DNA from: Entonaema liquescens
Lineage: Eukaryota; Ascomycota; Sordariomycetes; Xylariales; Xylariaceae
NCBI GenBank assembly: GCA_902805475.1
Contig: CADCSX010000003.1
Span: 682,001-746,000 of the forward strand
Length of the DNA: 64,000 nt
Direction: 5' to 3'
Under the pieces are notes generated by a model that saw nothing but the letters and a program-made list of their open reading frames with translations, ran no database searches and was not told the DNA's origin. Shown piece after piece: positions 23,487-36,900 of the stretch. How positions within the stretch are numbered: position 1 is the stretch's first letter; the number at the start of each line of letters is the position of its first letter. Position numbers and translations under genes: made by a program.

Positions 23487-24003
23487 ATTTCCAAAAAAAA
23501 AAAAAAAAAAGGCCTAACCAACACCATTACAAATATATTCCTGTGTAGTAGCAAGCGGAAAATTACAATTGTCTTCGGAGAAATAGTTTATCCCATCAAC
23601 TTTGAAGAGGCTCTGTATACCAAAACCCGTTCAACTCTCAAATAGGGGTCCTGTCTTACTTGGATTAACGTTCATGGTAGCAAATTCTCCGCTTTCCAAT
23701 TTACCAAATCGACGGCACTCCATTGTGATATCACCTACGAAACTTTTAACTTCATCTTTTAGTAATTATAATATATTCGTTGAGTTACGCCTGGGGGGTA
23801 TATAATATGTAGGTAGAAGTACACAAGACGCCTCTGTAGCATGCAGGACATCTAGAGTTGCGTTAGGAGTCGGCAACCGTATAAATACCCTCGTACCGGC
23901 CAGCCTTATTCCGAATAACAACGCTAAGAAAGATTCGCGAGTTGGGAAAACAACCACTAAAGTAGGTAATACCAAGTAGATACCTTGGTGTCGAATCCTC
24001 CCT
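23487..24003. other. Intergenic region
   Basis: No gene is seen. It begins with a poly-A run at about 23492-23510 and continues AT-rich to the stop codon of the nucleotidyltransferase-like gene. Confidence 0.45.
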
Positions 24004-25438
24004 TTATGACGACGCGTCCGTAGGGGATGATTTCGTCTCCTCTTCGTCATCCTCTTCTTCTTCATTATCTTCTTGCTCGTCTTCTTGCTCGTCTTCTTGC
24101 TCGTCTTCTTCATCCTCATTCTCTTCTTCATTCTCCCCCTCGTCCTCATCCTCATCCTCATCATCTTCATCTTCATCTTCATCTTCATCTTCATCTTCAT
24201 CGTCCTCTGAACCGGAAGCTGAATCGGGAGTCGATTTGGATTTGGACTTGGACGCTCTAAACTCTTTGATCATCTCAACGATGATTTCAGGATGCATAAC
24301 CACATCCTTAAGCTTCTCGAATAGCTCCTCGTTCGAGCAGTCCTTTATAGTACCCCGAATACTTGTCGCGCTCACGCGGATAGGACTGTCGCCGCCCGGA
24401 ACGAAGCGGATCCACATGCCACATATGCGCCGGCAGTCTCGTAATCCGCCTATTCTTTTCATATACTTTCGATGTAACTCCGTGATAAAGTCGGGGTCGG
24501 ATCCTAGATGCAGGTCGTAGGTTAGATCAAGTTGACGAGAATCCATCGAAATTCTAACTTACGCTCACCTCCCGGAAATGTAAGTGCCAGCGCGTCTATA
24601 AGCCAAGGTGCCATATCCTTGGCCTCCTGAGGATATGTTCCCTCTGGGTAGTCGGGGATCGTCCAGGAACTATAGTGTGGCAGTTCACGTAAATTATCGC
24701 CTTCACCTCCATCCACAAACTCCGCTTTTCTCCCAATATCACTGACGATTAGGTTGTCGCAATCCCATGGGGAAGATGTGACATACGGTATGTCAATATG
24801 ATCTGGCCCGGCCAAGAAGACGAACTCTAACTTGAAGCCATCTTTCTCGATCGCCTTGACAAGTGCCTCCTGGAAAATTTCCCAGTCGTCCGTGTTTTGG
24901 TCATAGACCCAGAGCCAATCGTGAGGCCCGCTGTCTCCTCTCCATAGTCGAACTCTCTGGGCGTTGTTGAAACTTATGAATCTCGCATATTTACGCCAGG
25001 TGACGATGTTGCCTATGGGGAGAACGATCGCAGCGATAACATTGAGGTCTTGACTGCCCAGAAAGGCACAGTTCACTAAGGCTTGATGGGAGCGGTGCGG
25101 CGGGTTGAAGAATCCCGCATAAAAATGATGCGGTTTGTCCGACCCTGCTTGAGCTGCGGTCTATAATGACCTTCCCCTTGGTTGAAAATCGGACGTCTTT
25201 CCTCGGGAGGAGTCTTCTCGTCGTAGCGGGCAGCCTCAATATATTCGTCTAAATAGGCAGCAGCCTTCCCCGTAGGTGAAGGTTCGGAGGAAGCTTCGCT
25301 GTCGCTGGTAGTTGATTGCTCGGAATCTTCATCGTCGCTGGGTTGACTAGTAACATCATTTTCCGTTGACTCAATAGCCCCTTTATAGTCTGTCGCGATT
25401 GACAGCGAAGAAAATAACCCCAACTCGTCGTCGGCCAT
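24004..25438 (-). CDS. Nucleotidyltransferase-like protein (NMNAT/cytidylyltransferase fold) with acidic tail, two frame breaks
   Basis: Minus strand from ATG 25438 to the stop at 24004. One extra base is needed in the TTTTT run at 25125-25121 and one near 24549-24551; with both, the CDS is exactly 479 codons including stop. Seen: an acidic, Ser-rich N-terminus (about 1-75), then the nucleotide-binding loop GFFNPPHRSH (about residue 108) that is the (H/T)xxH signature of the nucleotidyltransferase superfamily, RVRLWRGDSGPHDWLWVYD, a GPDHIDIPY segment, and VSATSIRGTI (about residue 356), equivalent to the ISSTxIR motif of NMN adenylyltransferases. The C-terminus is a long Asp/Glu tract (about 405-465). 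Possibly NAD-related adenylyl transfer; the substrate is not shown by sequence. The first frame break splits the catalytic loop, so as written the enzyme would be dead. Confidence 0.8.
24046..24205 (-). repeat. GA-rich imperfect trinucleotide tract encoding Asp/Glu tail
   Basis: Repeats of TCTTCA, TCCTCA and TCTTGC type on the + strand give a nearly uninterrupted acidic stretch within the nucleotidyltransferase-like CDS. Confidence 0.8.
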
Positions 25439-26277
25439 TTTATCTGGCGAACTGTCGCTTTCGCTGTTGGATGGATGGACTATGACTCTGGTACGAGGGT
25501 ATTAATGTCAGAGTCGCCGATCAAACTCCAAAAGGACGGGTCCAGGTATCTCACTGGGCTGCAACGGCTCCCTTATATGCGAAATGATAATTTTGCAGTC
25601 GATGATTGTAGTTGTCAGTACTGTTATGTGAGTATTATTCACAGTGCAGAAATGTGCCCCGTGCAGCCAGTGTTGATGACTAGGAGTAGAATGATTGGGT
25701 GGGAGCTGTCTACGTCCGAACTACAGTTCAATTCTATGGGCAGTAAGCGATATAGTTGTGTAGTTACGCACTGTCATTATCATACTGCTTTGACGCAACA
25801 CTGACTCCGCGACAACTAGCTTTAGGATAAGGAATCTGTAACCCACCCGGGCAAGTAGGCGCCTAAAAGTGTATCACAATATTTACCAAATAATGACCAG
25901 TTGTCAAGGACCTAATTCATGACACTTTGACTCACTCTAAAGCATTGGCCTCTTTGTAAAAAATTAGGTTGCGTATCTCAATTCGCCATACTATCGGATT
26001 ATAAGCACGGTTGAGCAGGTGACATGTAGAGAAAGCATAATTCACACAGGCCTTAATGCCATCAATAATGGAAAGTTCATAAGCTAATGCGGAATGCTTG
26101 GGCGTTTATATATTTCTTGTAGAGTCGCAAAGCCACATTGATGAAAAGAATACCTAATATAAGTGATCAGAAACCAAGAGAACTCAAAGAATTATCTAGT
26201 CAAAGCACATTCTACCTAGAAACTTTAAGGGAATATTCCACTAAGTCACAATATCTAACCGAAGGGGATAGTCTATA
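25439..26277. other. Gene-free region, 5' side
   Basis: It contains the promoter of the minus-strand nucleotidyltransferase-like gene. A 109-codon frame at 25475-25804 starts within 40 bases of that start and has no domain character. Confidence 0.45.
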
Positions 26278-26569
26278 TCAGTGCTTTCTACACAAGTTTG
26301 ACAAAGCACCCCTAAGACATCAATCAAGAAGTCGCGCAGCAACTTTCGAACATGTACGCCTCTCGCCAATTTCAGTGTATTTTTCAAAACTTGAGAAAAA
26401 CCCGTAGAGTTTTATTATTCCTCTTCCTTTTCCAATAACCAGCGAGGATCGGAATAGCCCCTTATTTGTCTCTAAAGTCTGGTATGATATCTTCAGTCTT
26501 GCCCGATCCCTTTATTAATGCGCAGCATCTCTTAGAGTGCGATCATCGAATCTATGAAGAAAGCACCAA
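26278..26569. mobile_element. Decayed copy of the 312-bp TIR element
   Basis: The left end (from 26278, AGTGCTTTCTACACAAGTTT) and right end (to 26569, read in reverse as TTGGTGCTTTCTTC...) align to the TIR of the element at 12166-12477, with the right arm retaining GCTGCGCATTAAT and CGGGCAAGA. Many differences are C-to-T or G-to-A type. The two arms no longer match each other well, and no clean 9-bp duplication is left. It has no coding content. The size, 292 bp, is near that of the intact copy. Confidence 0.72.
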
Positions 26570-29500
26570 TACCTTCTCTATAATGGCGTCCTAATCAAGA
26601 GAGGACTTCATAACTATGACACATTGCTATAGGAGTTGTAAGGCTACATCGCAGAGCAAGATAACTTCAAATCCGCCTGAGTCCCTTATACTCCGTTTCT
26701 ATTCTATCGGGGAATGTATAGGGGATGTTGTCAAGCCATATAAATGGGCCAATCGGAGCTGGCTCCACTGCCTAAGTATATAAGACTGAAAACTCCTTGG
26801 GCATACAAATAATGGCTTCCTTAAGTAAGCGTGGCGAGTGAACGGCATTCCCGGAAAAGTTAATCAAGAGTGCATATGTAAAGCTTCCGAGGTGCGGCTT
26901 GTAGACCGATAATAAAGTTCCCAAAGGAAGGCCCGATTCAGGGGCTTACCCGGGCTGCCGGGTTGTCGGTACCACGATCGCGATACGAGACACAGCCACG
27001 CGGAGTCACCATGCGGTCTGGAACGCTGTTGTGCGCGCTTTGTGTGAGATGCTTAATTTGATGCTTAATTTGTCCCTTATTGCTGGGTACAAGGTTTGAG
27101 CCAATCAAGCCATTTAGGTAATTAATATATTTTGCCCTTCAGTGGTCCCGAATGGCTTGCTAATGCCTACAGCATGTTGACGGAAACTTCCTCAGTATGA
27201 CATGGGTAGAATTATATTGCTGTTGACAGACAGTAATGCCGTATACGATTTACACTATAAGATGTTAAGATCATTCATACAAAAAACTCTTACGCTGATA
27301 GGCGCTTGGGCCATTAGTAATTGTGCAGACTTTCATTGCTTCCATAACCAGCAATTGTCAAGGCGGTCGATCTTGCCCAACCAATCGAGAGGCTCGTCAC
27401 ATAGGCTGCATACGAAGTATTGTTTCTTTGCAGTTCGTTACTCTCTCGGCTGCAACGTGTCAGACTGTCGTTCCCCAGGAAGCTCGGCGCATAATGACGA
27501 CAGTGCGACCCATTTCTTTGGGCGCGCATCCATCGTCCCACGGATGCGATAACGTCGGGTCTTCCTGCAAAAAGATCGTCGGCTGGATCTCTCGTAAGAA
27601 AACGATCTGGGAGACTCCACGGATCCAGAGTTAGATCGCGGGGTCGGCGTATTCGGCCGATGGGATGTCAGCAAGAAGGAGGGGGGATTACCTTTTAGGG
27701 ACGGTCTGGAGAGGACGAGGTATTTAATGATATGTATTTTATTTTTCTCTCTTTTCGTTTATTAGTGGCGGCGCTTCTGCACGAAATCCAAACCCGCGTA
27801 CCGACGGACAAGTTGGGAATCCGAAAATCTGCACTGAGCCAAGCTAGGTAAGACATTGACGTCAGAGAGACTATAGGCTTTAATAAAAAAGGGTTTAAAT
27901 AAGGGTCTCTCTCGCATTTGATGATACTATATCATGCTTAATGGCGTAGTTGGCGTTGATAGCAGTAGCTGAATGGTGGCATGTCTTGCGCAATCACTTT
28001 GATATTTCCTTAGGAGGCATCGATACCAATATATCCGGCTTTTCTCTTATAAGTTGCGGTATATATCGCAAGTTTGGCTGCAGCAGGATTTCAGCTTCTT
28101 CATACCGTATCTTGTAGCTGCGTTTGCCGATCATCTCGCGGGATTAAGACATAGGGGACGGGATGGCTGAATGGTGTGGTGTAGATGCGGTGAACGACAT
28201 CGTTGGCTGCATATGCCCACAACGTCGACGCATCGCATCGCATCGTCTTGTCTAGTGCAGTTCCCTCTCGGATGAACCGGGGGGTTACTTAGATGTTTAC
28301 ATGGTAAAAACGCTTTGAAATGTTCTGTTTGGTTGAGGCTCTATCGCCGGGTGGCTTCCCTAGGCTTGCAGTTGTCTAATTAGGCGTCTTGGCACTATCA
28401 ACCAATCGTATAACAGGAATATAGTTCGACGCGTAGATCTTGAGGCGTCGTTCCCGCTGGACCGCTCCTCCCTTCTCACTTTCTAGTAAGAATTAGTCCT
28501 GTTATAGTGTAGGTACTTTTCTACATACACTACAAGCCCAAGGCTGCCAGAGCCCCACTTCCCCTGCATTGATCGCTGTTGCTGATAGGTGCTGCTATAG
28601 CTGGATAGTGCATATAGTAAGTTCTTCATACTGTGACTTTAAACACTAGATTAAAACGAAACAGAATCGTACTCACATGTGATTCCAAGAAAAGGTTGAA
28701 TATAATGTTGCGATATTGTAGTGATTTGGTATCTCTACTGATTTTGTACTTGGTGATTTATACTTGGCTTTTTTATATAGTTTACATCATGATTGACATA
28801 CTTTTCTCCAATCTGTATCGCGATCGTAAAGTCAAAGGCTCGTGACGACATTGTAGCGGAGTGAATGGAGTTTTTGGGTGTTGCACATTCGGTTGCCCCA
28901 TAGTGGAGTGATTGTAGGTTGGTGTGTGGAGATAGAAATATGCGTACCTAGATACGTTACGACACTGTATTATTATAATCTAAACTTGTTGTAGTTGGTA
29001 CTAATTAATAAATCTGTTGATAGGCTGATAGGCTACTGTCGGATGTGCTTCCACCATAAAAAACTCACCATAGATGGCTCATAATAGGGGGACACACATG
29101 TAAATTTGTTATCTTTATCTTCTCTTAAAGATTCGTCCCTTTTGTCTTCAGTTTATTCTTTTATTGGACCACCTATCGGCATTTCCATGTACGATGAAAA
29201 GCTATAAATAGGTTGGATCTAGATCTCATTTAGGAGTTCCATTATCTATCTGGTCTGGTCTGGCCACGATAAAATGTCTTTTAATGCGTGCAGGTACCAA
29301 CTGCGCATTGTACAACAGGATCCACATCCGCGTTGTATGACTATGAGAGGTACATACAAAAGTGTTATGGTAGACATGGTAGGTAGACTTGGAGGTGCCA
29401 GTAAATTAGAGAAGTAGCTACTGTACCTAACAAACATCTTTTTTATCTCTTAGGTATTTCACAGTGCTTAAAAAAAATACCCCCCACTCAATTTAGTGAT

Positions 29501-30221
29501 GATTAGCCACTAGCGTAACAACTTGCCGTTTCCCTTGAAGCCAAGGAGTCCCAAGTCAGGGCCTAAGAAGTCCTCCTATCAAATTTTGAACAAAGCTCAA
29601 TTGGAGCATGTGGGTCAAAAGCTTTCGCGTCATCTCTAAATCTTGAATATATCGATGATCTTCTCCTGAAAAAAAAATCCACCAGCTCGGTCCAATCTAC
29701 TCAACCCACTCTCTTGAAGTCCCGAAGGCATAGCACTTCTATATACACTCGTTTTCCGACCCAATTTCCATTCTTTTTAGTTATTAGTTTTTAGTTATTA
29801 GTTAAACGGTAACCAGCCTACGTTTCATTACAGCTCTTCTCCAGACATCCCCAACTTCCCATCCCATTCAATAACGAACCAGGGATTGTCCTAGGAATTA
29901 TTCAGATCTAGACCACTTTATTGTGTGTAGCGATCTGCCCATAGCAGCATAACCTAACGGCTTCATCATTCGTTGTTCATCTTTTTGAGCTATATTATTT
30001 CAATTGTAGCAATAATTATTGCATCGTCTTCTCATTTTTTGTCACATACTCCCTCTTTCTCTGGACCGGTTTGGAGGCTTTACTATTTTGGTGTTTGCTG
30101 TTTGCTATTTGCCGTGGCCGTATCTATAGGTAGCTGGCGATAGTTCTCAGTCGACAATAATCTCAGTCCCGCTTCTAAAACCCCGTTCATTAGGACTTTC
30201 TCTGGATATATCCATTTCAAC
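26570..30221. other. Gene-free region
   Basis: About 3.6 kb without a supported gene. A GC-richer patch at about 26820-27060 and another at 27300-27720 carry short open frames on several frames but no recognisable product; they may be old gene or repeat remains. The last ~500 bases, T- and C-rich, are the upstream region of the MscS gene. Confidence 0.45.
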
Positions 30222-32789
30222 ATGCCTTATACAACCAATCATAATGAATACGACGAGAAGGGTTCTCCTACCTTAACTCACGCCCCGACTGTCTCAGACA
30301 CAGCCGATGAACCAAACAAGTATAATGAGAAGTTCACCCCAGACCAATCACAACATCTACAGGTTCCGGCCGAACCAGGTAGGATGCCGACAGATCATTC
30401 ACATCTCTCGGATACTGAATCTAGGGACCACGCTACTCGACTAGGTGACGATCTCACACTTCTTCAGGCGGAACAAGCTGTTAGCCATCGGGAATCGACC
30501 GACCTTCGCCGTGCTCACTCAAAACCTCGCAGTCATGAACCTGAGGGCGAGGATGTATTCAACCAACCCAACCAAACTTCCACTCTACCACCGGAATCTC
30601 CAAATAACCTTAATAAGGTTTTCAAAGGGATTAAGGGTCTACCTCGCATAGTTCGATATTTCTTGTACAGCTTACCCAATGCAGTCATCTTATTAATTCC
30701 CATATTACTGGGGAGGTTTACATCGAAAGACGACCAAGCTGTTATTGGAGGGCCGGGGGGCGTGGACCTGATGTGGTTCGGCATTTGGCTCGAAGTTGTT
30801 TGGCTCTCCCTATGGGCGGCTAGAATAGTTACCTCCATTCTACCATTCATCGTGGGCATCGTAGCTAAGATGCTAGGGTCGGGATATTCCAAGAAATGGA
30901 GGGAGATAGCTCGTCAGCTGGAGTTGCACACCGCACTGTTTCTTTGGATGCTTGCCGTACTGATTTCACATTATCCGATTCTCAACAACCACAAGGTTAA
31001 AGCCAAGGTGCCCGAAGAAGCTGATTCGGAATATCCATATATCAACTGGATCGATGTTGTCTACAAGGTTATCGTCGCATGTTTCGTCCTGGCAATCTTA
31101 AACTGGGTTGAAAAGATTTTGATACAATGGATCGCGGAATCTTTTCATTTGCGGACATATCAATCACGCATTGAGACGAATAAGCAATGTATTGCGTAAG
31201 TTATACATTCATCACTTTCGTTTATCAGCATATGTGGCTAACTAGTATATAATAGATATTTGGTCCATCTCTACGAGTATTCCAAGGATAAGCTGGTTTC
31301 GGAGGCATCAGTTATGGATAACCAGGGCCCGGGCTCCGGCGCAAGAACTCCTCTGGCTATGTTTTCAAACAATGCTCGAGATACCATCGCGAAAGTTGGT
31401 GACATTGCCAACCGTGTGGCAGGTGATTTCACCGGACGCGAAGTTAAGCTCAGAAATCACCCGCGGAAGGTTGTATCCGAATTGCTCCGTACTAGCAATT
31501 CCGCCCAAGTTCTCGCCAGGCGTCTCTTCCGCACTTTTGCAAAGCCAGATGCCGACGTTCTAACACCACAAGACTTGAACCCAGCTTTTCCTTCTATTGA
31601 CGACGCAGAGGCCGCATTTTCTGTGTTTGACCGTGACTTGAACGGGGACGTGTCAATAGACGAACTCGAAGCGTTTTGCGATGAAGTTCATCGGGAGAAG
31701 AAGGCTATTTCGGCTTCTCTAAAGGACTTGGACTCTGTCATCACGAAGCTGGACCGGGTTTTCTTTTTCATTATCTTCATCATTGCTATCATCGTATTCA
31801 TCTCGATTATCTCTTCTTCTACTGCAGCAGCTTTGGCCTCTGCCGGCACCGCCGTTTTAGGTCTCGCATGGGTTCTACAAGCGACTGCCCAGGAATTTCT
31901 ACAGTCGATCATTTTCGTTTTTGTCAAGCACCCATTTGATGTCGGCGACCGAGTTACTATCTACGGCAACACTGGATCCTTAATGAGAGGCGATGACTAC
32001 TATGTGACAGAGATATCGTTGCTCTACACTGAGTTCAAAAAGATGCAGGGCCATATCGTCCAGGCGCCTAATTCCCTGCTTAATACGCTATTCATTCTCA
32101 ACCACCGGCGCAGTGGTACACTCGCTGATGTATTCGAACTCCGAATGAAATATGGCACTCCATCCAGCGTTATTAAAGAGTTGGAAGCTCGAATGACCGA
32201 ATACGTACTGGACAACAAGCGCGACTTTACTAGCAAGATCCTCACGGAACTTGTAAGTTTCGAGGATGCGTACTGCATGTCGGTCAACTTTATTTGCTTC
32301 CATAAGACAAGTTTCCAAAATGAGTTGACTCGTCTTACTCGTCACAATAAGTTTGCTATCGAGCTGATGAACCAGATGGTCGCGCTCGGTATTGAACAGC
32401 CTCGACGACAGTTCCAAATTTCCGGACAAGACTGGCCCGTCTTCCAATCGAACATTCAGCCCCCCTCTTATGAGGAGCGTACACCCTCTGTAAACCCTGC
32501 AATTCTTTCTGCTACTCGTCGACGCGCCAATTCACATGCCCAGGATACCACTGGTGATATTTTCCAAGATGTCTTCGTGGCTCGCAAGCCGAGTACTATC
32601 AAACACCCCCCACGCATTAACGAGGAACTTGCTGAATCCAGCGGTTCCATGATTGGTAGCAGCTCGCAGCTAGAAAAGCTGGCTTCTAACGGAAGTGGCG
32701 GCCGCAGCAGCCATCGAAATATGTTTGGGCGATCGATGACATTGAGGAAGAGCGCAGACCATTCCGAGCGAGATAGAGATATGGTGTGA
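30222..32789 (+). CDS. Mechanosensitive ion channel (MscS family) with EF-hand
   Basis: Exons 30222-31195 and 31256-32789 with a 60-nt intron (GTAAGT, branch CTAAC, AATAG; phase 2) give 835 aa. Seen: a hydrophilic N-terminal tail (about 1-135), several transmembrane helices (roughly 145-310), an EF-hand calcium-binding loop FDRDLNGDVSIDE (about residue 448), then more helices and the MscS pore/beta domain (about 516-560: GTAVLGLAWVLQATAQEFLQS, then FVKHPFDVGDRVTIYG). The C-terminal ~150 residues are disordered. The layout matches fission yeast Msy1/Msy2, ER-membrane channels involved in calcium homeostasis under hypo-osmotic stress; the role here is by family knowledge. Confidence 0.93.
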
Positions 32790-33986
32790 AGAAGAAATGG
32801 GAGTCTCCGAATCCAAGAGACCTTTCTTCGCGATTAATGATTTACGGAAAATAGTTAATATCTTTTTTCTTCTGAGCAATACATAGACTGGAGCGAGACA
32901 AGGTATAGACTGGTTGTATACCCATTAGGAATCTGGTACTACTTGGTTAGATGGAGGCGTATATAATTGACTGACTTAACTTTGGTACATATTTATTGGA
33001 CGGTTTGATAATCTAAGATCTATCACGAAACTTTTTATGTGGCTTGTCGTACCTAATATTGGTAACTTCATTGACTTTGCTTGCTTAAACAAGGTGCTTA
33101 GATCGAAATCTACTATCGACCTGCCGATATGTGTTCATACTGAACTGCAGGGCCTAACATTAGGTGCCCTCTCAACAGAGAACCCCAGCACAAAGAACCA
33201 CCGACGTGGAGTAGTTCGTGAAGAAATTTATTGATAGTACATCACATACGCCGAATTATAATCACAGAACCTGTATCTTCAAGATCTGAGGAATAGATAT
33301 ACAATATAAATGGTAGGTAGGTGGTAGATGTATATAAAAGCGTCAAGATCATAACGTAAAATCCAACAAGCGCCAGTTAGATCCTGGAGGAAACGTGTAT
33401 ATATATCCCATCACCGTGTCGTACAATGTGCCTATTCTTTACATGCCCAAACTCCAAAGCCAAAGCCGAAGCCTCTTTCTCTACCTATGCAATACACCTA
33501 CTACACCTACGGGTATCTCCAGTATAATGATCGGTACAGTTGAAGAAAAAAGTGAAAAAAAAGGAAGCTGGCTTAAGTGCGCCAGAGTCTTATTGGTGTG
33601 AAAAACAATTCGCCGTGGCGGTATATATAAAATAGCAAGAAATTATTATTGTTGTACCGGTTGCTTTTTCTTTTCCTTTTGCATGACGCCGTTTATAACG
33701 CCGGTCCATGGATAGGATGGTGATATTGATAATGACCATAGTGATCTTATCCAGTTGTCCACTTTCGCCAATTCGATCAAGACAGTTACTTGTTTAATTC
33801 TCGTCTCTTTCTGCTTCATCAATAGCCCTTTGCCAATCACGTTCATCAGAGATATCCTGTGCCAATGCAATGCCAATGCCATTTCCAGAGTAGTACCGAG
33901 TGATTATGACCCCTTATGCCATTGACTATATCCATTTTTCTCGATTTCTGAGTATCATCATGTCCCCAACCCCTTTCCATAGTTTA
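32790..33986. other. Convergent intergenic region
   Basis: It lies between the stop codons of the MscS and SAC3 genes. It is AT-rich with no supported gene; it would hold both 3' UTRs. Confidence 0.5.
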
Positions 33987-36900
33987 TTAAGAATGTCCAA
34001 TTCCCGATACCCTCCCCTCAACCATTGCCATAAAGCTCGCGATGTCGGCAAGGTGCTCATCGGCGTCCGTAATATTGCTGGCTTTTGTATCTCCACTTTT
34101 GGCTCGCTTTGTATTGATAGGCGAGCCTCCGTTTATAGGTGATCCTTCAGTTATGCGACGCTTTCGCTTCTGACTTCGGGTATCCGAGGGGGGACTGCCA
34201 CTTTGACTCGCTTGTAATTCATCAGCTCGTATGCATGGAGAAGATAGACTGCTTAATGCCGGTGGCGGCGATTGGCTAGTGGGTGCATCTTCAGCAGCCG
34301 GCAACCCGTAGTCTCCAAAGCCAGGGATTCGTTTTCCTTCTCGCAGCATAGGCAATGCTATTGACTCGTGCAAGAATTCGCCGTTTGGCATTCGGACAAG
34401 GCCCCTAGCTTTCAAAGTCCAATATGGATCTGGGACTCTCGACCGGGATTTTGATACTCGACCGGTGTTGTACCCAAGACTTGAGCGATAGCTCGAACTA
34501 AAAGTTGAGTTGCGAAGGCTCCCGGTCGATATGGACATGTTGTCATCACCAGCACCCCGACAGCGAGCTCTGAGCATCGCTGTCTTCGATCCTTCTTTAT
34601 AAACCTTTGGTTCTGGTAATTCCTTGAGCCGATGGACTCCACGCTCAATCCGGTTCTTATTTTCAGTCCGTAATCGCATCTTTCTCTCCTGGAGTAGATC
34701 TGCCTCGGCTTCGGGACGATAATCCCTAGCCACGTATCGAGCTGCAGCTCTTCCATCCTTCACTCCATTGAAAACACCGGTAGCAAGCAGCGCTTCCTCG
34801 ATGCTTCGCGACTGCGACTCTGGACTCGACGACTGAGTATGTAATCGAGTCGGAGTGTCTGCTTTTTTTCGCCCTCTCCACTCAAGATTCATCCCAGTTG
34901 ATGCCCTTAGCTGGGCTGTTTCGTCAACTCTGTGCTGACTCCTCCTTAGCATCGAATCTGTCATCTCCTGAACGATTTTTTCTTGCTCTTCCCTGGCGGC
35001 GCGTTCGCGTTTTGCTATATTCTCAGGTAATCTCCATTGCCTCGCCTTCTCTTTTTCTTCATTCATACGTCTAATACGTTGCCGTTTACGGAAACCATCG
35101 TGCCAACGCTTAAAGTATTTCAACTTGAGACTGCTTTCTCTAAAGTTCCGTATTTCAGCATTTACCTTTTCCTCTTCCTCCTTTCGTATACGTTCCTTTT
35201 CAGCGGCATTAAACTCATCCCAAATACCCTTCAAGATGCTGGTAACTGCGAATTCCTGAAGCTGTGATTCCATCAAACCTTTGTCTGCACAAACGAACCA
35301 GCGAGCGAGGTCACCCATTGGATCCTTCCGGGCTGCACTCTGGGGGGCATGAATGGTTGTAGGGGGAGCTTGTTGTTGTGTAAAGGTAAGCTGTGAGACC
35401 GGCGGTGGAAAAAATGACGATTGACTTGTAGTGGAAGGCTGTTTATCGGTTTTCGATGCACCTACGGGTGGTCCATTTGCGAGTGGTGGGAGGGTAGGGA
35501 AAGGGCTGATAGTTGTAGATTGAACCGCACTGCCGATAGGTTTTGATGAGCTAGGGGGGGTAGGCACTGCTGTTGAGGTGGCAGGGAAACTAGAGGATGT
35601 AAGGGGTTGTGACCTGTCTTTGTCTGTTTGTTTGGAAGCATTTGCTCCAACATTCGTGAAGAGAGACGAAGTTGGAGGAATCGATAGATCTTTGCCGCTG
35701 TTTAGGAAATCGAAGAAATTTGAATCCGAGGCGCTCTTTGTGGGAGGAGTTGCTTGTGTTGCTGAAGCATTGTCTCTAAATTGAACTTTCTTAGGATTTG
35801 CCTGGGGGCTCTTCCCGCTTTGGTCATCAGTCTTCTGAGTACCCATTAATCTTTTCTGTATCCAGGAGATAGATGTTGGATCAGCATTGCCGTTATTCGT
35901 AGTGTGAGGAGTCGTGGAGTTGTCTGTTTGCGCAAAAAACGAGCTGGCTTGCTGTTCTAGAGGGGGGAGATTTGCGGTTCCGTTCCTAGAATCTTTACTA
36001 GGTTGGGTAAAGAGAGGGGTATTAGAGGTATCTTGAGAAGCGGGTATTGTGTTAGAAAGTGGCGGAAGGGGGGATTGCTTGAAAGGAACGGGAGTCGTTG
36101 GCTTGGTAGCAGCAGTATGATTCCCAAAGATTTGCGGAGGATTGGAGTTTGCCGTAGGCAAGATGCCGGATGGTGGTATAAGTTCACTACCTCCTGCCTG
36201 AGGACTATGCCTTTCAGAATTCTGGTACCCCTGGCGATGGCTGTTGGCCGAAGGCGCATCCTGCGAATCACTAACAAACAAGCTTTCCTCGGACGACTCA
36301 TCTGAGCTAGATATTGCCCCAACATTCTCTTCGAAGACGGTTGTACGAATGACTTCCGGAAAAGGTCGACCAGAACGTTTACGTTCTACGATGTCCCCTG
36401 AAAAGGGATGCCGTATTCGAGCATCGGTATACTGTGTATTTTGAGATAGAATAACATATCCATCTTCGTGAAACTGGAAACCATGCTTCTTAAAAAACTC
36501 GACCGCCTCTTCTTCAGTGTCGGTTTGTAGATATTGCTTCAGAACGGTTGGGGTTAAGTCCTTAGGGCCAAATCGGGGCCTCGAGAACGACTTCCTAACA
36601 ACTTTCAATATCCTTTTTCGAATGTTGTTGAAATGTATCTCGGCAAAGCAGGCCATGGTATACGAAACACTCGGATGGGCGACGAGCTTGAAAAATATCG
36701 AGATTGCATCAATAGCTAGTTGACTGCTTGCCTCTGGAACCAGAGGACCCTGCATCTTTTGGATATTGTCAATGCATTGGACAATAGCTATTGCAGACTT
36801 GATTCCTTCGGCGTCCCCAAACCGGAGATCCCAACCTTCTATTCTTTCCATGAGCCCCGGATTATAGGCATTGAATACTATGAAATATCCTCGAAACTCA

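Noticed and set aside
25475..25804. 109-codon plus-strand frame just upstream of the nucleotidyltransferase-like gene
   Set aside because: It starts inside the likely promoter and has no recognisable motif.
26800..27060. Patch resembling the 5' part of large-subunit rRNA (CGAGTGAACGGCA)
   Set aside because: Only short words match. The surrounding conserved rRNA blocks are absent, and no extended alignment could be made by eye.
27323..27674. Overlapping open frames on both strands around 27.3-27.7 kb
   Set aside because: Several frames are open at once in a GC-richer patch; none shows a recognisable domain or a splice pattern. Possibly a gene relic.
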